From NCBI GenBank assembly GCA_024235035.1, contig JACKNE010000009.1, positions 186,001 to 250,000 on the forward strand: a stretch of 64,000 nt of DNA, read 5' to 3'. The notes beneath the pieces were generated by a model. The model was not told where the DNA came from and did no database searches. It was given only the letters and a program-made list of their open reading frames with translations. Shown one piece after another: positions 1 through 9,201 of this stretch. Position numbers and translations under genes: made by a program. The stretch is from Gammaproteobacteria bacterium. Lineage in GTDB: Bacteria; Pseudomonadota; Gammaproteobacteria; Competibacterales; Competibacteraceae. Positions within the stretch are counted from its first letter, which is position 1, and every line of letters begins with the position of its first letter.

Positions 1-762
1 CAGCCAACAACGCTGGCCGGCCCGAAGGGCCGCTTCGACTTCTCCTGGGTCGTCCGGCATTGGATGAGCACCCGCTTCGGGATTCAGGGAAGCCGCTTTT
101 CGGGTCAACTGAGCGGGATCGAAGGGATAGAGCGCCTGAAATAGTCGGTGGATTTCCACGAACGCCTCCAGTGCGGCGGCGATAATGATGTCCTCTTCCT
201 CGACAGTGATGGACACGGCATTCATCCGCTCGCCGAAGCGACGCCAGCGTTCTTTGGCGATGGTGCTTTCCCAGCTCAGGTAGGATAGTCCATGACCCTT
301 GTTCAGATTCAGGGATTTGCCGATCAGCGGCGCCAACACCGTCGCACCCTGGATGGAGCCTTCCAACACATATAGATAACCGAGCAAAGAGATTGGTAAA
401 TCCGCCGAACGTTGCAGAATATGGTCGGCAAGCACATTGGCTGCTTCATGGGCGGCGGAGATATCGAAGATGGCTCTGGATGCAAAGAACGCCAGGTCTC
501 GCTGAATTCGTGAGAATCGGCGCATGTCCTCCCGCCACACAGCGTTCAGTCGAACATCGCGCGCGCCCGGTATCTCATATTCCAAAACGCCATGCAGCAC
601 CGCCATGGCGCGCAATTGCCCCACGTAGCTTTCAATGGGAAGTTCGCCTCGCTCAAGAGCCTGGAACCAGGGCAGATCCTGGATCTGGTCATGAGCCTCA
701 CGAGTAGCCTTACGCAGGCGAGTCATCAGCGTCGATACTGGCATCGGTGTTTCTCGGCTCAT
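1..762 (-). CDS. Heme-oxygenase-like protein, partial (C-terminus beyond window)
   Basis: The frame is open from an ATG at 760-762 to the window edge (254 codons, no stop), so the C-terminus is missing. The N-terminus has the heme oxygenase signature TREAHDQIQDLP, with His24 in the place of the proximal heme ligand. The second signature, LGYLYVLEGSIQGATVL, is typical of bacterial biliverdin-forming heme oxygenases (HemO/BphO). The fold normally ends near residue 200, but this reading continues for 50 or more residues, so there is a C-terminal extension or second domain. The start codon shares bases with the stop of the upstream kinase-WD40 gene (TGATG), which implies translational coupling. 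Heme cleavage is the family activity. Whether this copy is catalytic, or only a heme or bilin sensor, cannot be told from what is visible. Confidence 0.75.
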   Translation of the reverse strand, partial: MSRETPMPVSTLMTRLRKATREAHDQIQDLPWFQALERGELPIESYVGQLRAMAVLHGVLEYEIPGARDVRLNAVWREDMRRFSRIQRDLAFFASRAIFDISAAHEAANVLADHILQRSADLPISLLGYLYVLEGSIQGATVLAPLIGKSLNLNKGHGLSYLSWESTIAKERWRRFGERMNAVSITVEEEDIIIAAALEAFVEIHRLFQALYPFDPAQLTRKAASLNPEAGAHPMPDDPGEVEAALRAGQRCWL

Positions 763-3752
763 CACGGCAACCAATGGATTTCATGGTACTGACCGGCTCG
801 CGCCTTCTCCCAAGCGGCCAGTTCTGCAAGGGATAGCTCTAGCGTGATCGTCTGGCTACGATTCCATAAGACCAGCCCGTTCTCGCAGCTACTAGCCAGC
901 CAGCGCCCGTCCGGACTGAACGCCAACCCCGTGACCCGGCCAGCGCACTCTGGCAAAATCGCCGTACATTGCCGGTTTTCCACGCGCCACACTCGCACGG
1001 TACCGTCGCCGCTACCGCTGGCCAGCAACCGCCCATCCGGACTGAAGGCGACGGCGTTCACGCTCCCGGTATGCCCCGGAAACGCCGCCACACATTGTCG
1101 GTTCTCTACCCGCCACAGCCGCACGGTATCGTCATCCCGGCGCCGCTCGGAAAAGCTGCCACTGCCGCTGGCCAACCAACGCCCATCCGCACTCAGCGCC
1201 ACCGAGGTCACCCGTCCGGTGCGTCCTGGTAGAACCGCGAGGCACTGTTTGAGGTCCGCTCGCCACAATCGCACCGTGCGATCTGCGCCACTGCTGGCCA
1301 ACAGTCGCCCATCCGGCCCATAGGCGACGGCGCTGACGCCTCCGATATGCCCAGCCAAGACTGCCACACATTGTCCACTATCCACTCGCCACAGCCGCAC
1401 CGTGCGATCCCCGGCGCCGCTGACCAACCATTGTCCATCGGGACTGAAGGCGATGGCGTTCACTGTTCCGGCATGCCCACGCCACGCCGCCAGACAGGGG
1501 CCGCCATTCACCCGCCACAGTCGGATGGTGCGATCACCGCCACTGGCTATCAGCCGCTCATCAGGACTGAAGGCGACAGCGTTGATCGCCCCACTATGCC
1601 CAGTCAAGGTTTTCACGCACGACCCACTCTCCACTGACCAGAGTCGCACTGCCCGATCTACACCACCGCTGGCCAACCAACGTCCATTTGGACTGAACGT
1701 CACGGCTGTCTTGCCGGATGGCGCACCCGGTAACCGACGATGGTCGTGTTCCCACTTCAAAGGCGAGGCCGCTGGACGTTCCCAGCCGTCTACACGGATC
1801 CGCCAGCGAAAGGCGCGCGTCAAATCCTGCTCCAGGGCCCGAGCGTCCTCATAGCGCGGCGCGGCGATTCGAGGCTGCCATTGCCGCAATAGCGGACAGG
1901 CGGCGCTATTCACCGCGATCTGTTCCGACAGCGCATAGTAGCGCCGCAACACTTCAGCTAAGGATTGCGCATCTTGCCGCAAAGCATCCAAAGCCTGTTC
2001 CACGGCCTGTGAGTGGTCATAAATCCCATCACGGAGATTCTGATCGAACTGATCCAGGGCGCTCCTGAAATCCGGGCTGCGATGCAGGATGGCAAATTCC
2101 TTCAGTAGCGCTTCCAGACGAGGGGTGGTGTAGCGTTGGATTTCCTCCATCAGCGGCAGCCAACGCAGCACTACCTTGAGCGCCAGCGCGACACCACCTT
2201 GCACTGAGGCACTCAGCAGGCTGTCAAGCCATGCCGGTCGCTGACCTAAAGCGCTCGCCAGGATGGTTATTTCTTTTTGAAGCTGTTCCTGGAAGGCAGG
2301 CGACACCGTCGCCAAGAGCAATTCGGCGAGAACCAGTGCCGCCTCGGGTCGCCCTTTGGCCGGCATGCCATAAGTCAGCGCCATTTGCCAGATTCTTTCA
2401 TATTCAGTCGCCATCGCCCGCCAGGCAGATCGCAACCATTGGCACTCAGCATTGCCCGCCGCAGCATAAATACCTAGGATATCGGGTGGGACCCGATCGA
2501 GTTCCAGTAATAGCGTCTGGCTGGCGGCATCGCCATCCCGCGCTGCCTGCGCCACTTGCGCCAGATCGTTCGCCGCCAAGCTCCATTGCTTCCATACCGG
2601 CGGCAAATCTGGGGCTAGGTGAGCTAGCAACCGAACCAAACGCTCGTCGTCGTCCATGTCATGGATTTCCAGCACTTCCAATGCCGCCCGTGATACTTCC
2701 TGCTCACTCAAATCACAGCGCAGCCATTCACCGATGGCACCCCGCGCCAGATCTTCGCGAGCCTCCTCCCAGTGATGAGCGATTTGCGCGGCCAGTTCAC
2801 GGGCCGTCCGACACTCGACCCCAGCAGTCAGACGATAAAATCGATGGGGTCGAAAAGTAATCGCTTCCGGCTGCGCGGCGTCCACTGGCGCCTTCAATCG
2901 ATCGTCGCCCGTCCACCAACGGTGAACTTCCGCGGCGCTCCAGCGTTGCTGTGGATCGCGCAACAACAATCCCCGGCACAGGGTGCGCCACGGTTCCGCC
3001 ACGTCCTGGACCGGTACAGGACGCACCTGCAACTGATAACGAATGACCATCATCGACAGGTCAGCGAACGGATGCCGACCGGTCAGCGCTTCCAGGAGAA
3101 TCATGCCCAGCGACCAGTAATCCGCCGCTGCACCCGTGGTCCCCGTCACCGTTTCTGGTGCGCCATAGCGCATCGCACAGCGGTGGGTAGTGAATCCTGG
3201 CGCCGTGTCCGTTAGCAACGTGACCCCAAAATCGGTCAGCGCCAATTGTAGCGGTTGCCGATGACGCACCAAGATATTTTCCGGCTTCAAGTTCCGATGT
3301 GGAATGTTGCGTTCGTGCAATTCTTTCAGCGCGGCGCCGAGTTCGGTCAAAATTTCCCAGACATCGATCTCAGCCAATGCCCCTTCCGCCATCCACTCAC
3401 GCAGGGAACCTTGTTCGGCGTATTCCAATAGTTCATAGCCGATTCCGTCCGATTGTCCATATTCTAGGAGACGCACGACATAGCGTGGCGCTTCGGTGTT
3501 GAGCCACTGCAATACTTCACTCTTGGGCTGGATACCGGGATGATAAAGTTTGGCGACTGCTTGCAGCCCTGATTGGGACCGGGATTCTACCAGCAGTAAA
3601 TTGGCCTCTGTACGCTGGGCAACTAAATCTCTCGACACTTGATAACGATCCGCCAGGGCGCGCGGCAGGGCAGGCAGATCAGCGCATTGGGGACGTCCTA
3701 TCCCATGCTCTGTCGGTACGGGTGAGGGTTGAATGGAAGGCCGTTGGAACAT
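762..3752 (-). CDS. Ser/Thr kinase-like (probable pseudokinase) protein with C-terminal WD40 propeller
   Basis: A 996-residue cytoplasmic-looking protein. Residues about 37-290 form a Hanks-type kinase domain with VAK (Lys68), DFG (174-176), APE (198-200) and DYWSLG. The catalytic loop reads HRNLKPEN, with Asn154 (codon aac) where active kinases have the HRD Asp. The glycine-rich loop (VAQRTEANLLLVE) has no glycines. A helical region follows (about 300-670). Seven WD40 repeats (about 680-970) then make one propeller; repeat five carries a short RRRDDD insert. By family knowledge, loss of both the Gly loop and the HRD Asp usually means weak or no phosphotransfer, so a scaffold or sensor role is inferred. 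The downstream heme-oxygenase-like gene overlaps its stop codon. I see no signal peptide or membrane segment and no strong ribosome-binding site. Confidence 0.85.
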   Translation of the reverse strand: MFQRPSIQPSPVPTEHGIGRPQCADLPALPRALADRYQVSRDLVAQRTEANLLLVESRSQSGLQAVAKLYHPGIQPKSEVLQWLNTEAPRYVVRLLEYGQSDGIGYELLEYAEQGSLREWMAEGALAEIDVWEILTELGAALKELHERNIPHRNLKPENILVRHRQPLQLALTDFGVTLLTDTAPGFTTHRCAMRYGAPETVTGTTGAAADYWSLGMILLEALTGRHPFADLSMMVIRYQLQVRPVPVQDVAEPWRTLCRGLLLRDPQQRWSAAEVHRWWTGDDRLKAPVDAAQPEAITFRPHRFYRLTAGVECRTARELAAQIAHHWEEAREDLARGAIGEWLRCDLSEQEVSRAALEVLEIHDMDDDERLVRLLAHLAPDLPPVWKQWSLAANDLAQVAQAARDGDAASQTLLLELDRVPPDILGIYAAAGNAECQWLRSAWRAMATEYERIWQMALTYGMPAKGRPEAALVLAELLLATVSPAFQEQLQKEITILASALGQRPAWLDSLLSASVQGGVALALKVVLRWLPLMEEIQRYTTPRLEALLKEFAILHRSPDFRSALDQFDQNLRDGIYDHSQAVEQALDALRQDAQSLAEVLRRYYALSEQIAVNSAACPLLRQWQPRIAAPRYEDARALEQDLTRAFRWRIRVDGWERPAASPLKWEHDHRRLPGAPSGKTAVTFSPNGRWLASGGVDRAVRLWSVESGSCVKTLTGHSGAINAVAFSPDERLIASGGDRTIRLWRVNGGPCLAAWRGHAGTVNAIAFSPDGQWLVSGAGDRTVRLWRVDSGQCVAVLAGHIGGVSAVAYGPDGRLLASSGADRTVRLWRADLKQCLAVLPGRTGRVTSVALSADGRWLASGSGSFSERRRDDDTVRLWRVENRQCVAAFPGHTGSVNAVAFSPDGRLLASGSGDGTVRVWRVENRQCTAILPECAGRVTGLAFSPDGRWLASSCENGLVLWNRSQTITLELSLAELAAWEKARAGQYHEIHWLP

Positions 3753-4000
3753 GGATGAGGTTCTCGAGCGGAATCACGCCCGGCTGGATGGGTGCACAGC
3801 GCTTTGTCCAGGGTATTTACCCAGCCATTCACTCAAGCTAGCGTACGGATGTTCAGCTGGCGAGAGTGGGCCTCAATACCAGAACTTTCGCTTTTCGTCA
3901 TACCAGCGTAAGCCGATATCCATTTTTTTCAACCGTTTTACTGGATTCCGCGTCAGGCCAGGATGAAAACACGCATGGCGCGAGCAAGCAGCCCAGATTC

Positions 4001-7000
4001 TTACCGCTGAACGGACGCCACTTCACCCGCTTCCACCGCCGCGATGGCTGCATCCCGATCGTGTGCATGATCCTTGGCCAACAGCATGTACAGCGCCGGC
4101 ACCACGAACAAAGTGAACAGCGTACCTACGGCCATGCCGCCGACCAGCACCAGGCCGATGGAATTGCGGGCTGCCGCGCCGGCGCCACTGACCAGGGTCA
4201 ACGGTAGATGACCGGCGATGGTCGCGGCGCTGGTCATCAGGATAGGCCGCAATCGGATCAACGCCGCTTCACGCACAGCGGCCAGTTTGCTTAGCCCACC
4301 ATCGATCTGACGGTGATTGGCGAATTCGACGATGAGAATGCCATTCTTGGCGATCAATCCCATGAGCGTCACCAATCCGACCTTGGAGTAGATATTGAGG
4401 GTAGTGGTCCAGCCTTCGGTGAAAGGAAAAGGAATATTTGGATTGGGCATCTTCAAGAAAGTGAAGAGTAGGGCCCCGAACATGGCCAGTGGCACCGAAC
4501 CGAGCAGGATGATCAACGGATCGCGAAAGCTGTTGAACTGCGCAGCTAGAACCAGAAAAATCAGTATGATGGCCAACCCCATGGTAGCAAAGAACTGGCT
4601 ACCGCCCTCCAACCGTAGCTGCCGCGATTCACCGGTGTAGTCGATCACATACCCTTGCGGCATCAATTTGGCCGCTTCATCCTCTAGAAAACGCAGCGCC
4701 TGATCGAGCGGCTGCACCGCCACTCCACTGAGCTTGACCGCGTTCAATTGCTGGAAGCGGTTGAGCGAGCGCGGCACAGTGCGGTTACGCACCGTGGCCA
4801 CGGTGCTCAAAGGGACCAGTTGGCCGTCGGGGCCAGTGACGTAGAGCTTCTCCAGTTGCCCAGGAGTCAGTCGATCTACCCGCTCTATCTGCGGAATCAC
4901 CTTGTAGCTGCGCCCAGCAATGTTGAAGCGGTTGACAAAATTGCCACCCACTGCCGCTGCCAGATCCGCGCCGACCTGTTGCAGATTCAAACCCAAGTCG
5001 GCGACCTTATCCCGGTCGATGATAATCTCCGCCTGTGGCTGGTCGATCTTGACATCGATGATCGGCGGAAAGGCGAACATGCCGCTCTGCATGGCCTTGA
5101 GCTGCACTTGCTGCGCAATGCTGAGAATCTCCTGGGTATCGGCGGTCGAGGCAATCAGAAATTCGACCGGAAACTGTCCACCGCCGGGCAGCGCCGGGGG
5201 TGTGACCGGGAACAGCTGGATGCCGGGGATTTGCCCCAGCTTTTGCTGCACCTCAGGCAGGATCTGAAATACGGTACGCTCGCGCTCACTCCAGGGTTTA
5301 GTCACCATGCCACCGAAGCCGGAGGTAGGAAACGTGATCTGAAAAGTAAAATCGGTTTCCGGCACGCCCAGAAACACTTCACTAGCGGCATTGGCGAACT
5401 GACTGGTCTGATCGAGCGTGGCATTGGCCGAGGCGTCGACGATTCCGAAGATCACGCCTTGATCTTCGCCTGGCGCTAGCTCCTGGGCCGAGAACAACCA
5501 CATCGGTGGCACCAAGGCGAACAAAGCCGCCCAAACCAGATAGACTGCTGGGCGAGCCGCTAACGCGCCATCGAGTAGCCGGCTGTAAAAAGCCCGTAGC
5601 CGTTCGAAGGCAGCGTTGATATGTGCGGGCAGCCAGTGCCGTTCGTCCTCGGCGCTGAGCAGTTTCGAGGCCATCATCGGCGACAAGGTCAACGCGACGA
5701 TACCGGAAATAGTCACCGCGCCGGCCAAGGTGAAGGCAAATTCGCGGAACAGTGAGCCGGTCAATCCACCCTGTAGGCCGATGGGTGCGTAAACCGCAAT
5801 CAGGGTCAAGGTCATGGCGATGATCGGCCCGACGAGTTCCCGCGCGCCGAGAATGGCCGCGTCGAATGGGCGCTGGCCCTCACGCAGGTGGCGTTCCACG
5901 TTCTCAACCACCACAATGGCATCGTCCACCACGAGACCCACCGAGAGTACGATCGCCAACAAAGTCAATAAGTTGATGGTGAATCCAAAGATCTGCATCA
6001 GGAAAATCCCGCCGATCAGCGAGATCGGGATCGCGATCACCGGCACCAACACTGAGCGCAGCGAACCCAGGAACAGGAAGATGATCACCACCACGATCAG
6101 CAGGGTTTCGGTCAGGGTTTTGATCACCTCATGAATGGCGTTGTTGATATAGTCAGTGGCATCGTAGGCGACGCGGGCCGCCAAGCCGGTCGGCAAATCC
6201 CTCTCGATCAGCGCCATCTCGGCGCGCACCCGCTGGATCACGTCGATGGCGTTGGCGTTGGGTAGTGGAAAAATTCCCATGAATACCGCGGTCTGCCCGG
6301 AAAAGCGCACCTCGGCATCGTAATCCTCAGCGCCGAGGACGACATCGGCGATGTCTTTCAGCCGCACCAATGCACCGCCTTGTGCGCGGATCACCAGGTT
6401 TTCGAATTCCGCCACCGAGCGCAGATCGGTGTCGGCCGTGAGATTGACCTGCACCAACGACCCTTTAGTCTGACCGATGGCTGCCAGATAATTGTTGGCG
6501 GCCAATGCTTGACGCACCTGGACCGGACTGATGTTGAGCGCGGCCATACGTTCCGGTTTGAGCCAGATGCGCATGGCGAAGGTGCGTGCCCCCAGAATTT
6601 CGGCCCGTTGCACGCCTTCCAGGGCGGTCAGGCGAGGTTGCACCACTCGCACCAAGTAGTCGGTAATCTGATTTTGGCGCAGGATGTCCGAGGAGAAGCT
6701 CAGATAAGCCGAGGCAAACTCGCTATCGGCGGATTCGATGTTGAGTACAGGCACTTCCGCTTCGGGCGGCAGATCGCCACGCACCTGATCGACCTTCGAG
6801 CCAATCTCGGCCAGCGCCTTGGTAGCGTCGTAATTCAGCTTGAGACGAGCACGAAGAGTCGATACCCCTTGAGCACTCTGCGACTCCAGGTATTCAATGC
6901 CGTCGGCGGCAGCGATGGCCCGTTCCAGTGGCGTTGTGATGAAACCGCGCACCAGTTCCGCACTGGCACCGACGTAGGCAGTGGTCACAGTGACGCTGGC

Positions 7001-7129
7001 GTTATCGCTGCGCGGGTACTGGCGAACATTGAGCGTGAAAATCGCCTGGATACCCGCGATGATGATGATCAGGTTGACGACCATCGCCAACACGGGCCGG
7101 GAAATGAATAGGTCGGTGAAAGATTTCAT
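4001..7129 (-). CDS. RND-family multidrug efflux transporter, inner-membrane subunit
   Basis: A 1042-residue proton-driven efflux pump of the HAE1/AcrB superfamily. It has a short cytoplasmic N-terminus (FTDLFISRPVLAMVVNLI) and the expected twelve-TM layout with two large periplasmic loops. The TM4 proton-relay pair is present in VGLVVDDAIVVVENVERH (equivalent to AcrB Asp407/Asp408). The sequence resembles MexW/VexF-type pumps more than AcrB itself, judged by eye. It starts 10 bp after the adaptor gene stop and is surely co-transcribed with it. No outer-membrane factor gene lies next to it, so a TolC-like channel is presumably encoded elsewhere. The substrate range cannot be read from the sequence. 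Confidence 0.93.
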   Translation of the reverse strand: MKSFTDLFISRPVLAMVVNLIIIIAGIQAIFTLNVRQYPRSDNASVTVTTAYVGASAELVRGFITTPLERAIAAADGIEYLESQSAQGVSTLRARLKLNYDATKALAEIGSKVDQVRGDLPPEAEVPVLNIESADSEFASAYLSFSSDILRQNQITDYLVRVVQPRLTALEGVQRAEILGARTFAMRIWLKPERMAALNISPVQVRQALAANNYLAAIGQTKGSLVQVNLTADTDLRSVAEFENLVIRAQGGALVRLKDIADVVLGAEDYDAEVRFSGQTAVFMGIFPLPNANAIDVIQRVRAEMALIERDLPTGLAARVAYDATDYINNAIHEVIKTLTETLLIVVVIIFLFLGSLRSVLVPVIAIPISLIGGIFLMQIFGFTINLLTLLAIVLSVGLVVDDAIVVVENVERHLREGQRPFDAAILGARELVGPIIAMTLTLIAVYAPIGLQGGLTGSLFREFAFTLAGAVTISGIVALTLSPMMASKLLSAEDERHWLPAHINAAFERLRAFYSRLLDGALAARPAVYLVWAALFALVPPMWLFSAQELAPGEDQGVIFGIVDASANATLDQTSQFANAASEVFLGVPETDFTFQITFPTSGFGGMVTKPWSERERTVFQILPEVQQKLGQIPGIQLFPVTPPALPGGGQFPVEFLIASTADTQEILSIAQQVQLKAMQSGMFAFPPIIDVKIDQPQAEIIIDRDKVADLGLNLQQVGADLAAAVGGNFVNRFNIAGRSYKVIPQIERVDRLTPGQLEKLYVTGPDGQLVPLSTVATVRNRTVPRSLNRFQQLNAVKLSGVAVQPLDQALRFLEDEAAKLMPQGYVIDYTGESRQLRLEGGSQFFATMGLAIILIFLVLAAQFNSFRDPLIILLGSVPLAMFGALLFTFLKMPNPNIPFPFTEGWTTTLNIYSKVGLVTLMGLIAKNGILIVEFANHRQIDGGLSKLAAVREAALIRLRPILMTSAATIAGHLPLTLVSGAGAAARNSIGLVLVGGMAVGTLFTLFVVPALYMLLAKDHAHDRDAAIAAVEAGEVASVQR

Positions 7130-7139
7130 GGCGCGCGTC

Positions 7140-8270
7140 TCAGGAATTGGCCGGCTTGGGCGTTAGTTGGAAGTCCGGCGCCAACTGGTTGTTCACCACG
7201 ACACGCATACCGTTACGTAGATTGAATACCCCGGTGCTGACTACGGTTTCGCCAGCGGCCAGCCCCGAACTCACGACGACGAAATCGCCACGGGATGGCC
7301 CTAGTTGAACAAATTTCTGAACCAGCACGGCGCCTACGGCGCCGGTCTTTTCATCTGGCTTCTCTTCGACGACGAAGACCGAATCGCCATAGGGCGCGTA
7401 GAGGACCGCCGTCGCCGGAATCGTCAACACCTGTTCTTGCGCCGGCAACACTGCAGCAACACTGGCGTACATGCCCGGCTGCAACCGCCCATCAGGGTTA
7501 GCAAGGGTAGCACGCAACCGGACGGCGCGGGTCAGCGCATCCACTTCGGGGCTAATCACGCTCAATACGCCTTCGAAGGTCTGGCCTGGCGCCGCATCAC
7601 TGGTAATGCGTATCGCCATCCCGCTACGTAGTTGCGCAAAATTCTGTTGTGGCAGGGCAAAATCGACGTAAATCGGGTCCAGGGTTTGCAAGGTCACGAT
7701 CGCCGCGCCGCTGTCGAGAAATTGACCAAGATTGATTTGGCGGATACCCAAGCGTCCGGCGAAGGGCGCGCGAATGCTTTTCTTGGCAATCACCGCGCGA
7801 ATATTGTCGACTTGGGCGTTAGCCTGTTTGGCCTGAGCTTCGGCGCTATCGACGTCGGATTGCGAAACCATGTTGCGAGGCCGCAGGTCGCGGACCCGCT
7901 CCAGACTAAGCTGGGCCAAGTCGGCACTGGCAACCGCCGAGCGTAACTGAGCCTGTTCGACTCCATCGTCTAATTCAATCAGTAGCTGCCCAGCACGGAC
8001 AGTCGCTCCCGACTCGAAAGCAATCCGCTTCACCATTCCAGCGACTTCAGTGCTGACTGTAACCCCCTGCACGGCGACAGCTGAACCGACGGCATCGAGA
8101 GTGGGTTGCCAGAGGTCTTGCTTGACGATGGCCGTCGTGACCGTTGCTGGCGGCGGCACGGCGTTGGCCTCGGCGGCGAACATGGTTTGAAATTGCCAAA
8201 TTTTCATGCCGGCCAACGCCCCAACCACCAGCAAAAGACCAGCAAACGTCAGAAGGGTTTTCTTAATCAT
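7140..8270 (-). CDS. RND efflux periplasmic adaptor (membrane fusion protein)
   Basis: A 376-residue HlyD/AcrA-type adaptor that links the RND pump to an outer-membrane channel. The start is set at MIKKTLLTFAGLLLVVGALA, which begins an N-terminal membrane anchor. An upstream in-frame ATG at 8396 would add 42 residues unlike any signal sequence and would run through the operator, so it is rejected. A biotinyl-lipoyl half-motif (VSTEVAGMVKRIAFESGATV), an alpha-hairpin (about 100-165), a second lipoyl half (RAPFAGRLGIRQINLGQFL) and beta-barrel segments follow in the family order. It is first in a two-gene operon with the pump, divergent from the TetR-type regulator, and probably repressed by it. 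Confidence 0.92.
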   Translation of the reverse strand: MIKKTLLTFAGLLLVVGALAGMKIWQFQTMFAAEANAVPPPATVTTAIVKQDLWQPTLDAVGSAVAVQGVTVSTEVAGMVKRIAFESGATVRAGQLLIELDDGVEQAQLRSAVASADLAQLSLERVRDLRPRNMVSQSDVDSAEAQAKQANAQVDNIRAVIAKKSIRAPFAGRLGIRQINLGQFLDSGAAIVTLQTLDPIYVDFALPQQNFAQLRSGMAIRITSDAAPGQTFEGVLSVISPEVDALTRAVRLRATLANPDGRLQPGMYASVAAVLPAQEQVLTIPATAVLYAPYGDSVFVVEEKPDEKTGAVGAVLVQKFVQLGPSRGDFVVVSSGLAAGETVVSTGVFNLRNGMRVVVNNQLAPDFQLTPKPANS

Positions 8271-8331
8271 GCTATGGTTTTTCCAAGTTCGCGGCATCAG
8301 GATTGTAAAGACATGCCATCGGTCGGTATGA

Positions 8332-8355
8332 TACATACATTCAAGTCTGTATGTA
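8332..8355. promoter_or_regulatory. AcrR-type palindromic operator
   Basis: A 24-bp inverted repeat with perfect 7-bp arms TACATAC and GTATGTA, separated by 10 bp. It lies in the 164-bp region between the divergent adaptor and TetR-family genes. Arm sequence and overall length match the published E. coli AcrR operator upstream of acrAB. It is 61 bp before the adaptor start and 79 bp before the regulator start, so one bound dimer pair could control both. Confidence 0.82.
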
Positions 8356-8434
8356 AATAGCAAAGCGAACCGATCTGCTTGATGAGTGTTGCTCAAGGGG
8401 TCCGGGTCCGTAAATAGACCACGAGGATAAGAAC

Positions 8435-9061
8435 ATGGTGAGAAAAACGAAGGAGGAAGCGCAGGAAACTCGTCACCGAATTCTAGACGCTGCTGAACAA
8501 GTATTTCAGCGCCAAGGAGTTTCCCGTACTTCTCTGAGTCATATTGCGACTGATGCAGGAGTGACCCGAGGCGCGATTTATTGGCATTTTCGAAACAAGG
8601 CTGACTTATACGATGCCATGATTCGACGAGTGCTCGACCCAGAGGAAGCCCGCGGCCAGGTCGGAATACGGACCCAGAACGACCCGTTAGGTTTTATTCG
8701 CAATCTGGTGGTGGAATTTCTCCAGCGGCTGGCATGTGATCCTCAGTATCAAGGGGTCCTGGAAATAGCCTGGCATAAGTGCGAGTACGTGGGCGAAATG
8801 GCTGTCATCCGCGATAGCCATCTGGAATGTGGGCGTCGGTTTATCGCGTTGTTGGAAGAAGCCATGCGCTGTGCTCAGAAACGGGATCAGTTGCCGGCAA
8901 CGATCTGTCCCCACCAGGCAGCGATAGGCGTCATGGCCTTGCTTGATGGGTTGGTCGTCAATTGGACACTGGAGCCTAGCTTATTCCCACTGACCGAGTA
9001 TGCACCAGGCATTATCGATACCTATCTTGCCGGGCTGTGTACCCAGACTCCCTCACGCTGA
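8435..9061 (+). CDS. TetR/AcrR-family repressor of the RND pump
   Basis: A 208-residue TetR-family regulator. The N-terminal helix-turn-helix (about residues 11-57: RHRILDAAEQVFQRQGVSRT, then the recognition helix in GVTRGAIYWHFRNKADLY) is very close to AcrR/MtrR/TtgR sequences. The remaining ~150 residues are the variable ligand-binding domain. It is divergent from the efflux operon with an AcrR-like operator between them, which makes local repression relieved by pump substrates the likely role. A weak purine-rich site (gaggataag) precedes the ATG. Confidence 0.9.
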   Translation: MVRKTKEEAQETRHRILDAAEQVFQRQGVSRTSLSHIATDAGVTRGAIYWHFRNKADLYDAMIRRVLDPEEARGQVGIRTQNDPLGFIRNLVVEFLQRLACDPQYQGVLEIAWHKCEYVGEMAVIRDSHLECGRRFIALLEEAMRCAQKRDQLPATICPHQAAIGVMALLDGLVVNWTLEPSLFPLTEYAPGIIDTYLAGLCTQTPSR

Positions 9062-9201
9062 AAAATGAAGATAGTGTTTGATGACCCTCTACCAAAGACC
9101 GATTCAGCCCCACAGTATCATCCTACTGAACCCTCGCTGCGATGGGTTGCCAAACAGCCGATCATTCCCCTTCGGACATATCGAGTTCTGCGGAGACCTG
9201 C

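Noticed and set aside
844..1854. Several long open frames on the plus strand opposite the WD40 repeats
   Set aside because: They are mirror images of the repeated, GC-rich WD40 coding DNA. The minus-strand frame has seven clear WD40 repeats and normal codon use.
4748..5479. 243-codon plus-strand frame inside the RND pump gene
   Set aside because: No recognisable motif and fully antisense to a well-conserved transporter.
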